Positions 1 through 6,325 of a stretch of 8,963 nt of DNA are shown one piece after another (the first letter of the stretch is position 1; the number at the start of each line of letters is the position of its first letter). A program made the position numbers and the translations under genes. The notes beneath the pieces were generated by a model that was not told the origin of the DNA, searched no databases, and worked only from the letters and a program-made list of their open reading frames with translations. The stretch is taken from NCBI GenBank assembly GCA_012521525.1, contig JAAYMG010000244.1, positions 1 through 8,963 on the forward strand. The letters are read 5' to 3'. Source of the DNA: Clostridiales bacterium (GTDB lineage Bacteria; Bacillota; Clostridia; Oscillospirales; JAAYOS01).

Positions 1-1071
1 GATGTCGATCTTGCCGGTCGCAAGTTCGTCAAACTCTGTTGACTTGGATGTAAGCTTGTAAACAAGGGTCTTTATCTTGGCCTTTGCGCCGTCATATGCA
101 CCCAGGTAGAGCGGGTTGGCTTCGATAACAGCCTGGCTGCTCTCCGGATCATAGGAAACGAATTTGTAAGGTCCGCATGTTACCTTCGGGTTGAAGCGAT
201 ATCCGTCAGAGTTCGTACCGAGGAAAGCTTTCTGGAGAGCTTCAACTGTGAAGCCTTCGCCGAAGTATGCGCCGTTACCGTCGTCCTTTACCTCAACGCC
301 CGGAAGCAGTACATGCAGCGGGATCGGGCTTACTGCTGCCATGACGATATCATGGAAGTATGGCAGGTTTTCAGGATCGATGGTTACTGAGAATTCATAT
401 TCGCCAAGGAGCCTTACTCCGGCAAATACATCGCTCTCGCCGCTGTTGTAAGCCTTATATCCGACAAAGTCAGTACCGGCTGCAGACTGAGCATTGTCAA
501 CCTGCTTGAACTCATCGGATGCATAGATCAGAACCGATCCGACATAGTCCTTCGCGGTGATCTTTGTTCCGTCATTGTAAGTAAGGTTGTCATAAATTAC
601 AAAGCGATAGGTCTTGCTTCCGTCAGGATTTTCGATTCCTTCCCACTCTTTGACTACGATGGGATCGAAAATGTACATACCTTCCTTTGTAAATGCAAGA
701 GTGCTATAGCCGTTGATCAATTCCTTGATTTCAGCGTTGGTCGCGCTGTTGGTCCAACCGCTTACGAAGTCGCCGTTAAGCTGGGTCGTTGAACCTTGGA
801 TGATCTGTCCTTTGGGTTCGTAAGGAGTGATCTGTGACAGGATCTCCTCCTGGGTCATATTCTGGAGAACTTCAGCTCCGAGGTGGGACAGATCGTATAC
901 GGGTCCCGCAGGCTCTTCGCTCTGACCGGGGGTTTCCTGAGTCCCGGGGGTAGTGGTAGCAGGTGTCGGCGATTTAGTATCTACGTCACCTTGAGATACG
1001 CCGCCGTTGCTGCAGGATGCCAATGCAAGGATCATCATCGCTGCAAGCAGGAGAGACAACAATCTCTTCAT
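1..1071 (-). CDS. Oligopeptide-type ABC transporter solute-binding lipoprotein (family 5), C-terminus beyond window
   Basis: The N-terminal 357 codons of a gene that runs off the left edge. Residues 1-19 are a lipoprotein signal peptide (basic MKR, a hydrophobic run, lipobox L17-A18-S19-C20), so the mature protein should be lipid-anchored outside the membrane at Cys20. Residues 21-58 form a Ser/Thr/Pro/Glu-rich linker. The rest resembles the SBP_bac_5 (OppA/DppA) fold: TYRFVIYDNLTYNDGTKITA (residues 154-173) matches the family pattern 'ytf.L...v.w.DG.pvTA.D', CGPYKF (299-304) is the usual 'GtGPY' segment, and NPLYLG (319-324) follows. The role is capture of peptides or similar ligands for an ABC importer; the exact ligand cannot be read from the sequence. 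The ATG at 1071 is set by an SD AGGAGG ten bases upstream and by the signal peptide starting there. It has its own promoter and is separate from the ftsH operon. Family members usually exceed 500 residues, so the C-terminal lobe is missing here. Confidence 0.9.
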   Translation of the reverse strand, partial: MKRLLSLLLAAMMILALASCSNGGVSQGDVDTKSPTPATTTPGTQETPGQSEEPAGPVYDLSHLGAEVLQNMTQEEILSQITPYEPKGQIIQGSTTQLNGDFVSGWTNSATNAEIKELINGYSTLAFTKEGMYIFDPIVVKEWEGIENPDGSKTYRFVIYDNLTYNDGTKITAKDYVGSVLIYASDEFKQVDNAQSAAGTDFVGYKAYNSGESDVFAGVRLLGEYEFSVTIDPENLPYFHDIVMAAVSPIPLHVLLPGVEVKDDGNGAYFGEGFTVEALQKAFLGTNSDGYRFNPKVTCGPYKFVSYDPESSQAVIEANPLYLGAYDGAKAKIKTLVYKLTSKSTEFDELATGKIDI

Positions 1072-1081
1072 TTACGAAATA

Positions 1082-1087
1082 CCTCCT
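1082..1087 (-). promoter_or_regulatory. Ribosome binding site of the solute-binding protein
   Basis: AGGAGG on the minus strand, inside TTAGGAGGT, with ten bases between it and the ATG at 1071. It fixes the start codon of the left-edge gene. Confidence 0.85.
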
Positions 1088-1112
1088 AACATAACATAAA
1101 ATTATTCGTTGT

Positions 1113-1129
1113 CCGGCTCTTTTCGCCGG
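1113..1129 (-). other. Small hairpin in the leader of the solute-binding protein gene
   Basis: On the minus strand CCGGC-GAAAAGA-GCCGG forms a five-base-pair GC-only stem with a seven-base loop, 25 bases upstream of the SD. No U-run follows it, so it is not an intrinsic terminator. It could stabilise the mRNA 5' region or be one arm of a larger leader fold. Any regulatory role is inference. Confidence 0.35.
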
Positions 1130-1194
1130 TATTGGGTTCAATGCGAGTCGACTATAGCTCTTGCCGGATATCGCCTTGAAAACGAATTTTTTGT

Positions 1195-1223
1195 ATTATA
1201 ACACATGCATTTTACTTTAGCAA
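1195..1223 (-). promoter_or_regulatory. Sigma-A type promoter of the solute-binding protein gene
   Basis: Minus strand: -35 TTGCTA (1223-1218, four of six consensus bases), a 17-base spacer, and a perfect -10 TATAAT (1200-1195) preceded by TGT, an extended -10 TGn. Transcription should start near 1188, giving a leader of about 117 bases before the ATG at 1071. This is the best promoter match I found by eye in the window. Confidence 0.75.
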
Positions 1224-1690
1224 GACTTGCAATTCAATTTCTTTCTTTAATTTTTTCCCTGTGTTTAGCGGAAATTAACTAATAAATTACCTAATTAAAG
1301 CACAAAAGTAATAAATTTCGTTTTAGAAGTTTACAGGAGATTGTCTAAATGACAGAACACCGATTTGAAAAATCCGGTGTGCATTAGATGATATCACAAA
1401 TTTACCGATCGAATAAAAGCAATTCCAGCTAATTGCACAATTATTTTGATTTTAAACCATATATTCCTCGTTCGACTCAAAAATCCAGTGTTAACAGGAA
1501 GCGGACATTTTAGTCAGAAAGGATACCGCTTCTCTTCCGTCTGCAACAAATAAGCATATCCGTGTTTAACGTAGAGTATATAGTTTTATATCTATTACAG
1601 ATTGTTTAGGTGTAGAGTTTTAATATATCCGGTGATAGGAGTGAATTCTTACAGCAGCCGTAATGAACGATATGATTGATATTTGGAAAT
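1224..1690. other. Gene-free AT-rich intergenic stretch with inverted repeats
   Basis: No open frame with a credible start and SD was found on either strand. It contains three inverted repeats: ACACCG...CGGTGT at 1357-1380 (ten pairs with one bulged C), GCAATT-6-AATTGC at 1419-1436, and GAAGCGG-21-CCGCTTC at 1498-1532. None has an adjoining T-run of the kind an intrinsic terminator needs. No tRNA fold, insertion sequence end or named riboswitch was recognised. The stretch separates the end of the ftsH operon from the promoter of the transporter gene. Confidence 0.6.
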
Positions 1691-1692
1691 AA

Positions 1693-1730
1693 CTAAAGGG
1701 GCCGGCATATCAATGCAGCCCCTCTTTTAT
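1693..1730 (-). terminator. Intrinsic terminator after ftsH, possibly bidirectional
   Basis: GGGGC (1698-1702) pairs with GCCCC (1718-1722), and inside it GCAT (1705-1708) pairs with ATGC (1713-1716) around a four-base loop. The A-T pair 1697/1723 extends the stem. On the minus strand the stem is followed by TTTAGTTATTT, a moderately T-rich tail that fits termination of the ftsH operon about 90 bases past its stop. On the plus strand it is followed by TCTTTT, so it may also stop transcription from the other side, although no plus-strand gene is evident there. Confidence 0.8.
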
Positions 1731-1819
1731 GATATTTCATAATTATGGACAAACTTCTGCTGTCGTTTTGCTTTCCTCAACATTCATAAACGGACGGATT
1801 TGCAGCTCCAAGACCTTCA

Positions 1820-3694
1820 TCAGAAGTTGGGCAGCGTATATTCCTCGTAGTCGTCATACTCGGAAAAGGTTCCCGTTTCAAAAAACCTTTCGAATGTCTC
1901 CGAATCCATTGTCTCATGCTCAAGAAGGTACTCCGCGACCGCATGGAGTTTGTCGATCTCTCGGGTCAGGATCTCCTTGCAGCGTTCGTAAGCGCTGTCG
2001 ATGATGCGCTTTATCTCGCTGTCTATCTTGGAGGCAACGCTCTCAGAGTAGTTCCTGGTAGAGGCGAAGTCCCTGCCCAGGAATATTTCGTCGTGTTCGG
2101 AACCGAAAGCTATCGGTCCGAGCTCGTCGCTCATTCCGTAGCGCGTTACCATCTTGCGGGCTATCTCCGTTGCCCGCTGTATGTCATTGGAGGCGCCGCT
2201 CGAAATGTCGTCCATAACCAGTTTCTCGGCGACCCTGCCGCCAAGGAGGCTCACTATACGTTCGAACATTTCGCTCTTTGAAACAAAGAACTTATCCTCA
2301 TTCGGCAGCGATATCGTCATGCCGCCCGCGGCACCGCGCGGAATGATCGAAATCTGATGCACCGGATCGTGGTGCTCAAGGTTTTTCATGACGATCGCAT
2401 GACCGCTTTCATGGTATGCGGTGAGCTTCCGCTCTTTGTCGGATATGACGCGGCTCTTCTTCGCAGGTCCCGCGATGACCTTTATCATCGCTTCCTCGAT
2501 GTCTTCCATCCTGATGACTTTCCGGCCCTGCCTTACGGCGAGCAGCGCGGCCTCATTGAGGAGGTTCTCCAGGTCGGCCGGGGAGTATCCTCCGGTCGCC
2601 TTGGCGACGGTTGCGAGATTCACGCCCGCATCAAGGGGCTTTCCCCGCGCATGTATCTTCAGGACCGCTTCGCGCCCGCGCACGTCCGGCAGCCCCACAT
2701 AGATCTGACGGTCAAAGCGTCCCGGACGCAGCAAAGCCGGGTCGAGGATATCCGGGCGGTTGGTTGCCGCCATGATGATGACGCCCTCGTTGCTGCCGAA
2801 GCCGTCCATTTCCACCAGCAGCTGGTTCAGCGTCTGCTCGCGCTCGTCGTGTCCGCCACCCATGCCGGCTCCGCGCTGACGTCCGACCGCGTCTATTTCG
2901 TCTATGAACACTATCGACGGCGCGACCTTCTTGGCCTGTTCAAACAGGTCCCTGACTCTCGAAGCACCGACACCGACGTACAGCTCAACAAAGTCCGAGC
3001 CCGATATCGAGAGGAACTGAACACCCGCTTCTCCGGCAACGGCTTTCGCAAGGTAGGTCTTGCCGGTTCCCGGAGGCCCTACGAGCAGAACACCCTTGGG
3101 TATGCGCGCTCCTATTTCTATGAAGCGCTTCGGGTTCTTCAGAAAATCCACGATCTCCTGGAGTTCGTATTTTTCCTCTTCCGCGCCCGCGACGTCGGCA
3201 AAGGTCACTTTCTTCTTCTCGTCGGTGCCCAGCCTGGTCCGCGCGCGGCCGAACTTCATGGCCGTGTTCGCCCCACTGCCACCGCCGACCCCGCTGCGGT
3301 TGAACAGAAAATACCACAGAAGGACGAATATGACGATAACGACCAGGTAGGGGACAAACATCATCCACCACGGTGTCTCAAAGCCTTCGATGTAATTGGC
3401 ATATCTGATTTTGCCGGCATCCAGCTGGTTGCGTATGGTCTCCCCCAGGTCCTCAATAAAGATGGACATATAAGGGATAGTATATTGGATAACGGTATCA
3501 TCATCGAGCCGGGCAGTAAGCACATTGCCCTCTATGGTATACTCGATTACCCTGCCTTCCTTAAAAAAACGGTATACATCCGAATACGGAGGTTCCACCG
3601 GCTTTGCCGACTGGTACAGCATGTAGATCGTAGCAAGAAGGATGCCGATAACGAGGATGTAAAAACCGATATCCTTCAAATTAAGCTTTTTCAA
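1820..3694 (-). CDS. ftsH: ATP-dependent zinc metalloprotease FtsH
   Basis: A membrane-anchored AAA+ protease, active as a hexamer, that unfolds and degrades membrane proteins and short-lived regulators. At 624 residues it is of usual length. In order: a short cytosolic N-terminus, transmembrane segment 1 (about 10-27), an extracytoplasmic domain (about 28-107), transmembrane segment 2 (about 109-131), a Gly-rich linker, and the AAA+ module. Visible motifs are Walker A GPPGTGKT (206-213), pore loop FVELYVG (235-241), Walker B IVFIDEID (261-268), and the second region of homology with candidate arginine fingers R323 and R326. The M41 peptidase domain has HESGH (428-432), with the Asp in SNDI (D504) the expected third zinc ligand. 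No key residue is missing. The start is TTG at 3694: an in-frame TGA lies three codons upstream, an SD-like AAGGAAGTG is seven bases away, and the encoded MKKLNLKDIGFY is a typical N-terminus. It is last in its operon, 18 bases after hpt. Confidence 0.98.
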   Translation of the reverse strand: MKKLNLKDIGFYILVIGILLATIYMLYQSAKPVEPPYSDVYRFFKEGRVIEYTIEGNVLTARLDDDTVIQYTIPYMSIFIEDLGETIRNQLDAGKIRYANYIEGFETPWWMMFVPYLVVIVIFVLLWYFLFNRSGVGGGSGANTAMKFGRARTRLGTDEKKKVTFADVAGAEEEKYELQEIVDFLKNPKRFIEIGARIPKGVLLVGPPGTGKTYLAKAVAGEAGVQFLSISGSDFVELYVGVGASRVRDLFEQAKKVAPSIVFIDEIDAVGRQRGAGMGGGHDEREQTLNQLLVEMDGFGSNEGVIIMAATNRPDILDPALLRPGRFDRQIYVGLPDVRGREAVLKIHARGKPLDAGVNLATVAKATGGYSPADLENLLNEAALLAVRQGRKVIRMEDIEEAMIKVIAGPAKKSRVISDKERKLTAYHESGHAIVMKNLEHHDPVHQISIIPRGAAGGMTISLPNEDKFFVSKSEMFERIVSLLGGRVAEKLVMDDISSGASNDIQRATEIARKMVTRYGMSDELGPIAFGSEHDEIFLGRDFASTRNYSESVASKIDSEIKRIIDSAYERCKEILTREIDKLHAVAEYLLEHETMDSETFERFFETGTFSEYDDYEEYTLPNF

Positions 3695-3701
3695 TAACGT
3701 T

Positions 3702-3710
3702 CACTTCCTT
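3702..3710 (-). promoter_or_regulatory. Ribosome binding site for the TTG start of ftsH
   Basis: Minus-strand AAGGAAGTG, one mismatch from the ideal AAGGAGGTG, lies seven bases before the TTG at 3694. With the in-frame TGA just upstream of that codon, it supports TTG as the true start. Confidence 0.7.
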
Positions 3711-3712
3711 CA

Positions 3713-4297
3713 TCACTCGTCGCTGTATATAGACGGATCCAACACCCCTATCACCGGTAGGTTGCGGTATCTCTCAGCATAGTCAAGTCCGTATCCCACT
3801 ATGAATTTATCAGGTATGGTAAAGCCGACATAATCCGCGGTGATTTGGGCGGTGCGCCTTGCGGGTTTGTCAAGCAGCGTGCAGATGCGCACCGAAGCCG
3901 GCTTCTTTGCTTCCAATATTCTCTTAATATAACTTAGAGTCAGACCACTGTCAAGAATATCCTCCACTATCAGGATATGCCTGTTCTCTATGTCGATATC
4001 CAGGTCTTTAATTATTTTAACCGCTCCGGTGGACTTTGATTTGCTTCCGTAAGAGGAGACGATCATAAAATCGATCGTACAGTCGAAGTCCAGTTCGCGG
4101 ACAAGGTCTGCCAGGAACACGAACGAGCCCTTCAATATGCTTATGAGCAGCGGGCGTTTGTCGTGGTATTCTTCTCTAAGCTGAACTGCGAGCTCTCCGA
4201 TCCTCTGTTTCAACTGCTGTTCAGTAAAGAGTATTTCTGTCAGATCGTTCATGAGGTTTTTGCGTGCCTCACCATTAGAATTTGTGCTTTTCGGCAT
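3713..4297 (-). CDS. hpt: Hypoxanthine/guanine phosphoribosyltransferase
   Basis: Cytosolic purine salvage enzyme that joins hypoxanthine or guanine to PRPP to give IMP or GMP. It is 194 residues long. Diagnostic features: LKGSF (55-59), the catalytic flexible loop beginning SSYGS (81-85), the PRPP-binding signature IVEDILDSGLT (110-120) with the acidic pair E112-D113, LLDK (141-144) whose Lys contacts the purine O6, and the C-terminal VGYGLDYAERYRNLP with the base-contacting Asp at 172. The ATG at 4297 has an SD GGAGAGGA seven bases upstream. A second in-frame ATG at 4252 would give a 179-residue protein closer to the usual length, but its SD is much weaker and farther away. The first 15 residues (MPKSTNSNGEARKNL) are polar and probably disordered. 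In B. subtilis the order tilS-hprT-ftsH is the same. The gene has its own likely promoter upstream. Confidence 0.96.
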   Translation of the reverse strand: MPKSTNSNGEARKNLMNDLTEILFTEQQLKQRIGELAVQLREEYHDKRPLLISILKGSFVFLADLVRELDFDCTIDFMIVSSYGSKSKSTGAVKIIKDLDIDIENRHILIVEDILDSGLTLSYIKRILEAKKPASVRICTLLDKPARRTAQITADYVGFTIPDKFIVGYGLDYAERYRNLPVIGVLDPSIYSDE

Positions 4298-4304
4298 ACT
4301 AATA

Positions 4305-4312
4305 TCCTCTCC
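4305..4312 (-). promoter_or_regulatory. Ribosome binding site of hpt
   Basis: Minus-strand GGAGAGGA, seven bases before the ATG at 4297. It favours this start over the in-frame ATG at 4252. Confidence 0.65.
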
Positions 4313-4354
4313 AATTTCAGTTTCCGTTTATTTTATTTTCTGCTATTTATCCTC

Positions 4355-4383
4355 ATTATACAGGCAGCGCAGAAGGTAAACAA
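4355..4383 (-). promoter_or_regulatory. Candidate promoter for hpt-ftsH
   Basis: Minus strand: -35 TTGTTT (4383-4378, three of six consensus bases), a 17-base spacer, and a perfect -10 TATAAT (4360-4355). The start point would be near 4348, giving a leader of about 50 bases before hpt. It lies between the repeat array and hpt, which fits hpt-ftsH being transcribed partly on their own. A TATAAT also occurs at 4660-4655, but with no good -35 at proper spacing. Confidence 0.6.
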
Positions 4384-4432
4384 GGGTTATGGCAAATTAA
4401 TTTCCGGAGATAACCAGGCTTTTATGATATAT

Positions 4433-4655
4433 CTGATATTCCTGATATTCCTGATATTCCTGTATTTTTGTTATTCCAGTTATTCTTGTTATTACTGTCA
4501 TTACTGTGATCTGTTTTTTCTTAATTCCAATTCCCTTTATCTTCTTTATTTCAGTTGCTTCATAAATTCCGGTAATTCCAGCTATTTCAGTTATTACAGT
4601 TATTAGAGTTTAGTTTACGTTATATCCGTTATATCCGTTATATCCGTTATATTCA
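4433..4655. repeat. Degenerate 9-base tandem repeat array between tilS and hpt
   Basis: Four tracts share a 9-base period and a plus-strand consensus of about WTATTCCWG. Tract 1 (4433-4462) is three exact copies of CTGATATTC plus a partial one. Tract 2 (4471-4506) is four variants: TTATTCCAG, TTATTCTTG, TTATTACTG, TCATTACTG. Tract 3 (4546-4608) is seven degenerate copies, including TAATTCCAG, CTATTTCAG and TTATTACAG. Tract 4 (4620-4655) is three exact TTATATCCG units plus a diverged one. The array fills most of the 421 bases separating two genes of an otherwise tight operon. Because nine is a multiple of three, open frames appear on both strands (plus 4163-4606, minus 4609-4397), giving low-complexity peptides that I do not consider genes. 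The function is unknown; replication slippage is the likely origin. Confidence 0.85.
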
Positions 4656-4661
4656 TTATAA

Positions 4662-4680
4662 ACATTAATATATTTAATGT
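4662..4680. other. AT-only inverted repeat downstream of tilS
   Basis: ACATTAA-TATAT-TTAATGT is a perfect seven-base-pair stem with a five-base loop, about 40 bases past the tilS stop. The stem is almost all A-T and no T-run follows on the minus strand, so I do not call it a terminator. It could be a weak pause or RNA processing site, or chance in AT-rich DNA. Confidence 0.3.
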
Positions 4681-4718
4681 ATATATCAAACTTCGACAAT
4701 TTTAGACAGGGCAGATGA

Positions 4719-6296
4719 TCACTCATTCGCCGCATCATATCCCTTTTCGAGCCGGAATGTCAGCTTCAATGCGGGGGGCGAGCCTGTGGCGAATTTTTTG
4801 TCCGCCATATAACCGGGGATCGCGCAGACACCGGTTCCCGTCGCGATGACGGGCCTGAGGGCGCGGTCCTGCTTCGGGATCTTCATCTCAATATACAGCT
4901 TTTTCAACGTCTTGGTCCAGTCGCGTCCGACAGGGGATATGCTGTCCCCGGTTTTGTACCCGCGAATGATCAGTCCCGAATCGATAAGCCGCGGATCCAA
5001 AAACACTGTATTAACTATATTACTCATCTGCCCGTTATATATGTCGAGCGTATAAGGTCCGCCAAAATCAATATTCGTGCCCGCGCCTTTTATATCTGAC
5101 GCGGTCACTCTTTTTCTGGTTTGGCTTTTAATATAGCCCGATTTGTGATCTGCGGTATCGGAAATCTCGGCCGTTATGACCCAGGATCCGAACCTGTTTT
5201 GCCCGAGCTTCAGCGGCTTTTCCCCTTCGACCCCAGGCTTATTGTCAGCGACATATGCTCGCCCCTTGCCACGGTTTTCATTATCACCCGTCAACAACAG
5301 CTGCCCATATCTGCACCGTGCTGTCACACCTCCCGGAAGATGCACCTCTCCGGAGGCGGATCTTCCCGCGGCCAGTCTGATAACGGCCATGGTATGTTTC
5401 AATGACAAATCGGGCGATGAACCTGCAATACCTTCGGCATCCGTTCCGTGGAGCTTTCTATAGGCAGTCTCATACATGCGCTTTACTGTCCGGCCTGCAA
5501 TTCCGACCGGCAAACCCGCGAGCAGCTCGCGTGAAATACAGACCTCGTCGGATACTCCGACATGTACCGAATCAACGGCACTGTCAAGGTAGTCCGCATC
5601 GCTCCTCAGCAGCTTCGTGAACTCGGCCATATTTTCAACAAACAAAGGGTTGATTTCACAAAGCATGGGAATGATACGATGCCTGATCTTGTTCCTCGTA
5701 TATGTCGTATCCAGATTCGTGCGGTCGGTAACAAAATCAATATTCCGCTCCCTCAGGAATCCTTCTATGTCCTCCCTCGTACAAAAAAGAAGCGGCCGAA
5801 CGATCCTGCCCCGAACCGGCGGTATCCCCGCCAGACCGCGCAAACCCGTTCCGCGTATCAGGTTCATTATTACGGTTTCCGCGTTGTCATTGAGGTTGTG
5901 GGCAGTTGCGATCTTCGTACATCCCAAACTGTCAGCGGTCCGCTCAAGGAATCCATATCTGATCCGTCTCGCGGCATCCTCGATGCCGCAGCCGCATTCC
6001 GCCGCCGTCTTGGCAACATCTATCTTTTCAGCGACAAGCGGGATCCCGAAATTTTCGCAGAAATCGCGGACATGTTCCTCATCCCTGTCCGATTCTTCCC
6101 CGCGCAGGCAGTGGTTCAGATGGGCTGCACAGACCGATATCCCCAGTTCTTCCGAATGCTCCTTCAGCAGCACGGCCAGTGCCGTGGAATCGGCTCCTCC
6201 CGAAAGTGCCGCGAGCACTTTGTCGCCCTTTTGCAGCATCCGGTAGTCGGCTGATGCAGAAAGAAATTTAGACGTCAGTCCGTCGGCGCTCCCCAT
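4719..6296 (-). CDS. tilS: tRNA(Ile)-lysidine synthetase
   Basis: Cytosolic ATP-dependent enzyme that attaches lysine to cytidine 34 of the tRNA-Ile with a CAU anticodon, making lysidine so that the tRNA reads AUA. The N-terminal N-type ATP pyrophosphatase domain has the PP-loop SGGADS (32-37), HLNHCLRG (59-66), the block from ATAHNLNDNAE (130-140) to RGTGLRGLAGIPP (148-160), and DRTNLDTTYTRNKIRHRIIP (191-210), all hallmarks of TilS. The C-terminal TilS domain (about 446-515) has GYKTGDSISPVG, the TKTLKKL-to-KIP segment and the final IPGYMADKKF. At 525 residues it is longer than the usual 430-470. The excess lies in the poorly conserved part between about 275 and 420. The ATG at 6296 has an SD GGAGGT seven bases upstream, and it starts 29 bases after the dnaB stop. 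Confidence 0.96.
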   Translation of the reverse strand: MGSADGLTSKFLSASADYRMLQKGDKVLAALSGGADSTALAVLLKEHSEELGISVCAAHLNHCLRGEESDRDEEHVRDFCENFGIPLVAEKIDVAKTAAECGCGIEDAARRIRYGFLERTADSLGCTKIATAHNLNDNAETVIMNLIRGTGLRGLAGIPPVRGRIVRPLLFCTREDIEGFLRERNIDFVTDRTNLDTTYTRNKIRHRIIPMLCEINPLFVENMAEFTKLLRSDADYLDSAVDSVHVGVSDEVCISRELLAGLPVGIAGRTVKRMYETAYRKLHGTDAEGIAGSSPDLSLKHTMAVIRLAAGRSASGEVHLPGGVTARCRYGQLLLTGDNENRGKGRAYVADNKPGVEGEKPLKLGQNRFGSWVITAEISDTADHKSGYIKSQTRKRVTASDIKGAGTNIDFGGPYTLDIYNGQMSNIVNTVFLDPRLIDSGLIIRGYKTGDSISPVGRDWTKTLKKLYIEMKIPKQDRALRPVIATGTGVCAIPGYMADKKFATGSPPALKLTFRLEKGYDAANE

Positions 6297-6325
6297 ATCA
6301 AGTACCTCCGCATTTGAGCTTAGCC

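Noticed and set aside
883..1089. 68-codon plus-strand open frame at the 5' end of the solute-binding protein gene
   Set aside because: It is antisense to the signal peptide and linker, which are clearly coding on the minus strand.
1663..1692. Nine-codon plus-strand frame MNDMIDIWK just before the terminator
   Set aside because: It is very short, with no SD at a useful distance and no sign of a leader-peptide arrangement; chance is sufficient.
2357..3697. 446-codon plus-strand open frame covering the front half of ftsH
   Set aside because: It lies exactly antisense to unmistakable FtsH motifs. Its translation shows no recognisable domain and is rich in Arg, His and Asp, as expected from reverse reading of GC-rich codons.
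4163..4606. 147-codon plus-strand open frame with LIF LIF LIF and Tyr/Ser/Cys-rich stretches, and a 60-residue version from the ATG at 4424
   Set aside because: It starts inside hpt in antisense, and the hydrophobic triplets come directly from the 9-base repeats, which cannot shift frame. The ATG at 4424 has no well-placed SD. A hydrophobic toxin-like peptide was considered, but nothing supports it beyond composition.
4655..4660. Second TATAAT on the minus strand between tilS and the repeat array
   Set aside because: The only TTG-type -35 (TTGATA at 4689-4684) is 23 bases away, too far, and the area is almost pure A-T, so a chance match is likely.
4662..4680. Terminator of tilS
   Set aside because: The stem is almost entirely A-T and has no T-run after it on the minus strand. 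No better terminator is visible between tilS and hpt.
5562..6254. Plus-strand open frames of 230 and 209 codons antisense to tilS
   Set aside because: Both are shadows of the tilS coding frame, overlap each other in different frames, and have no domain or SD support.
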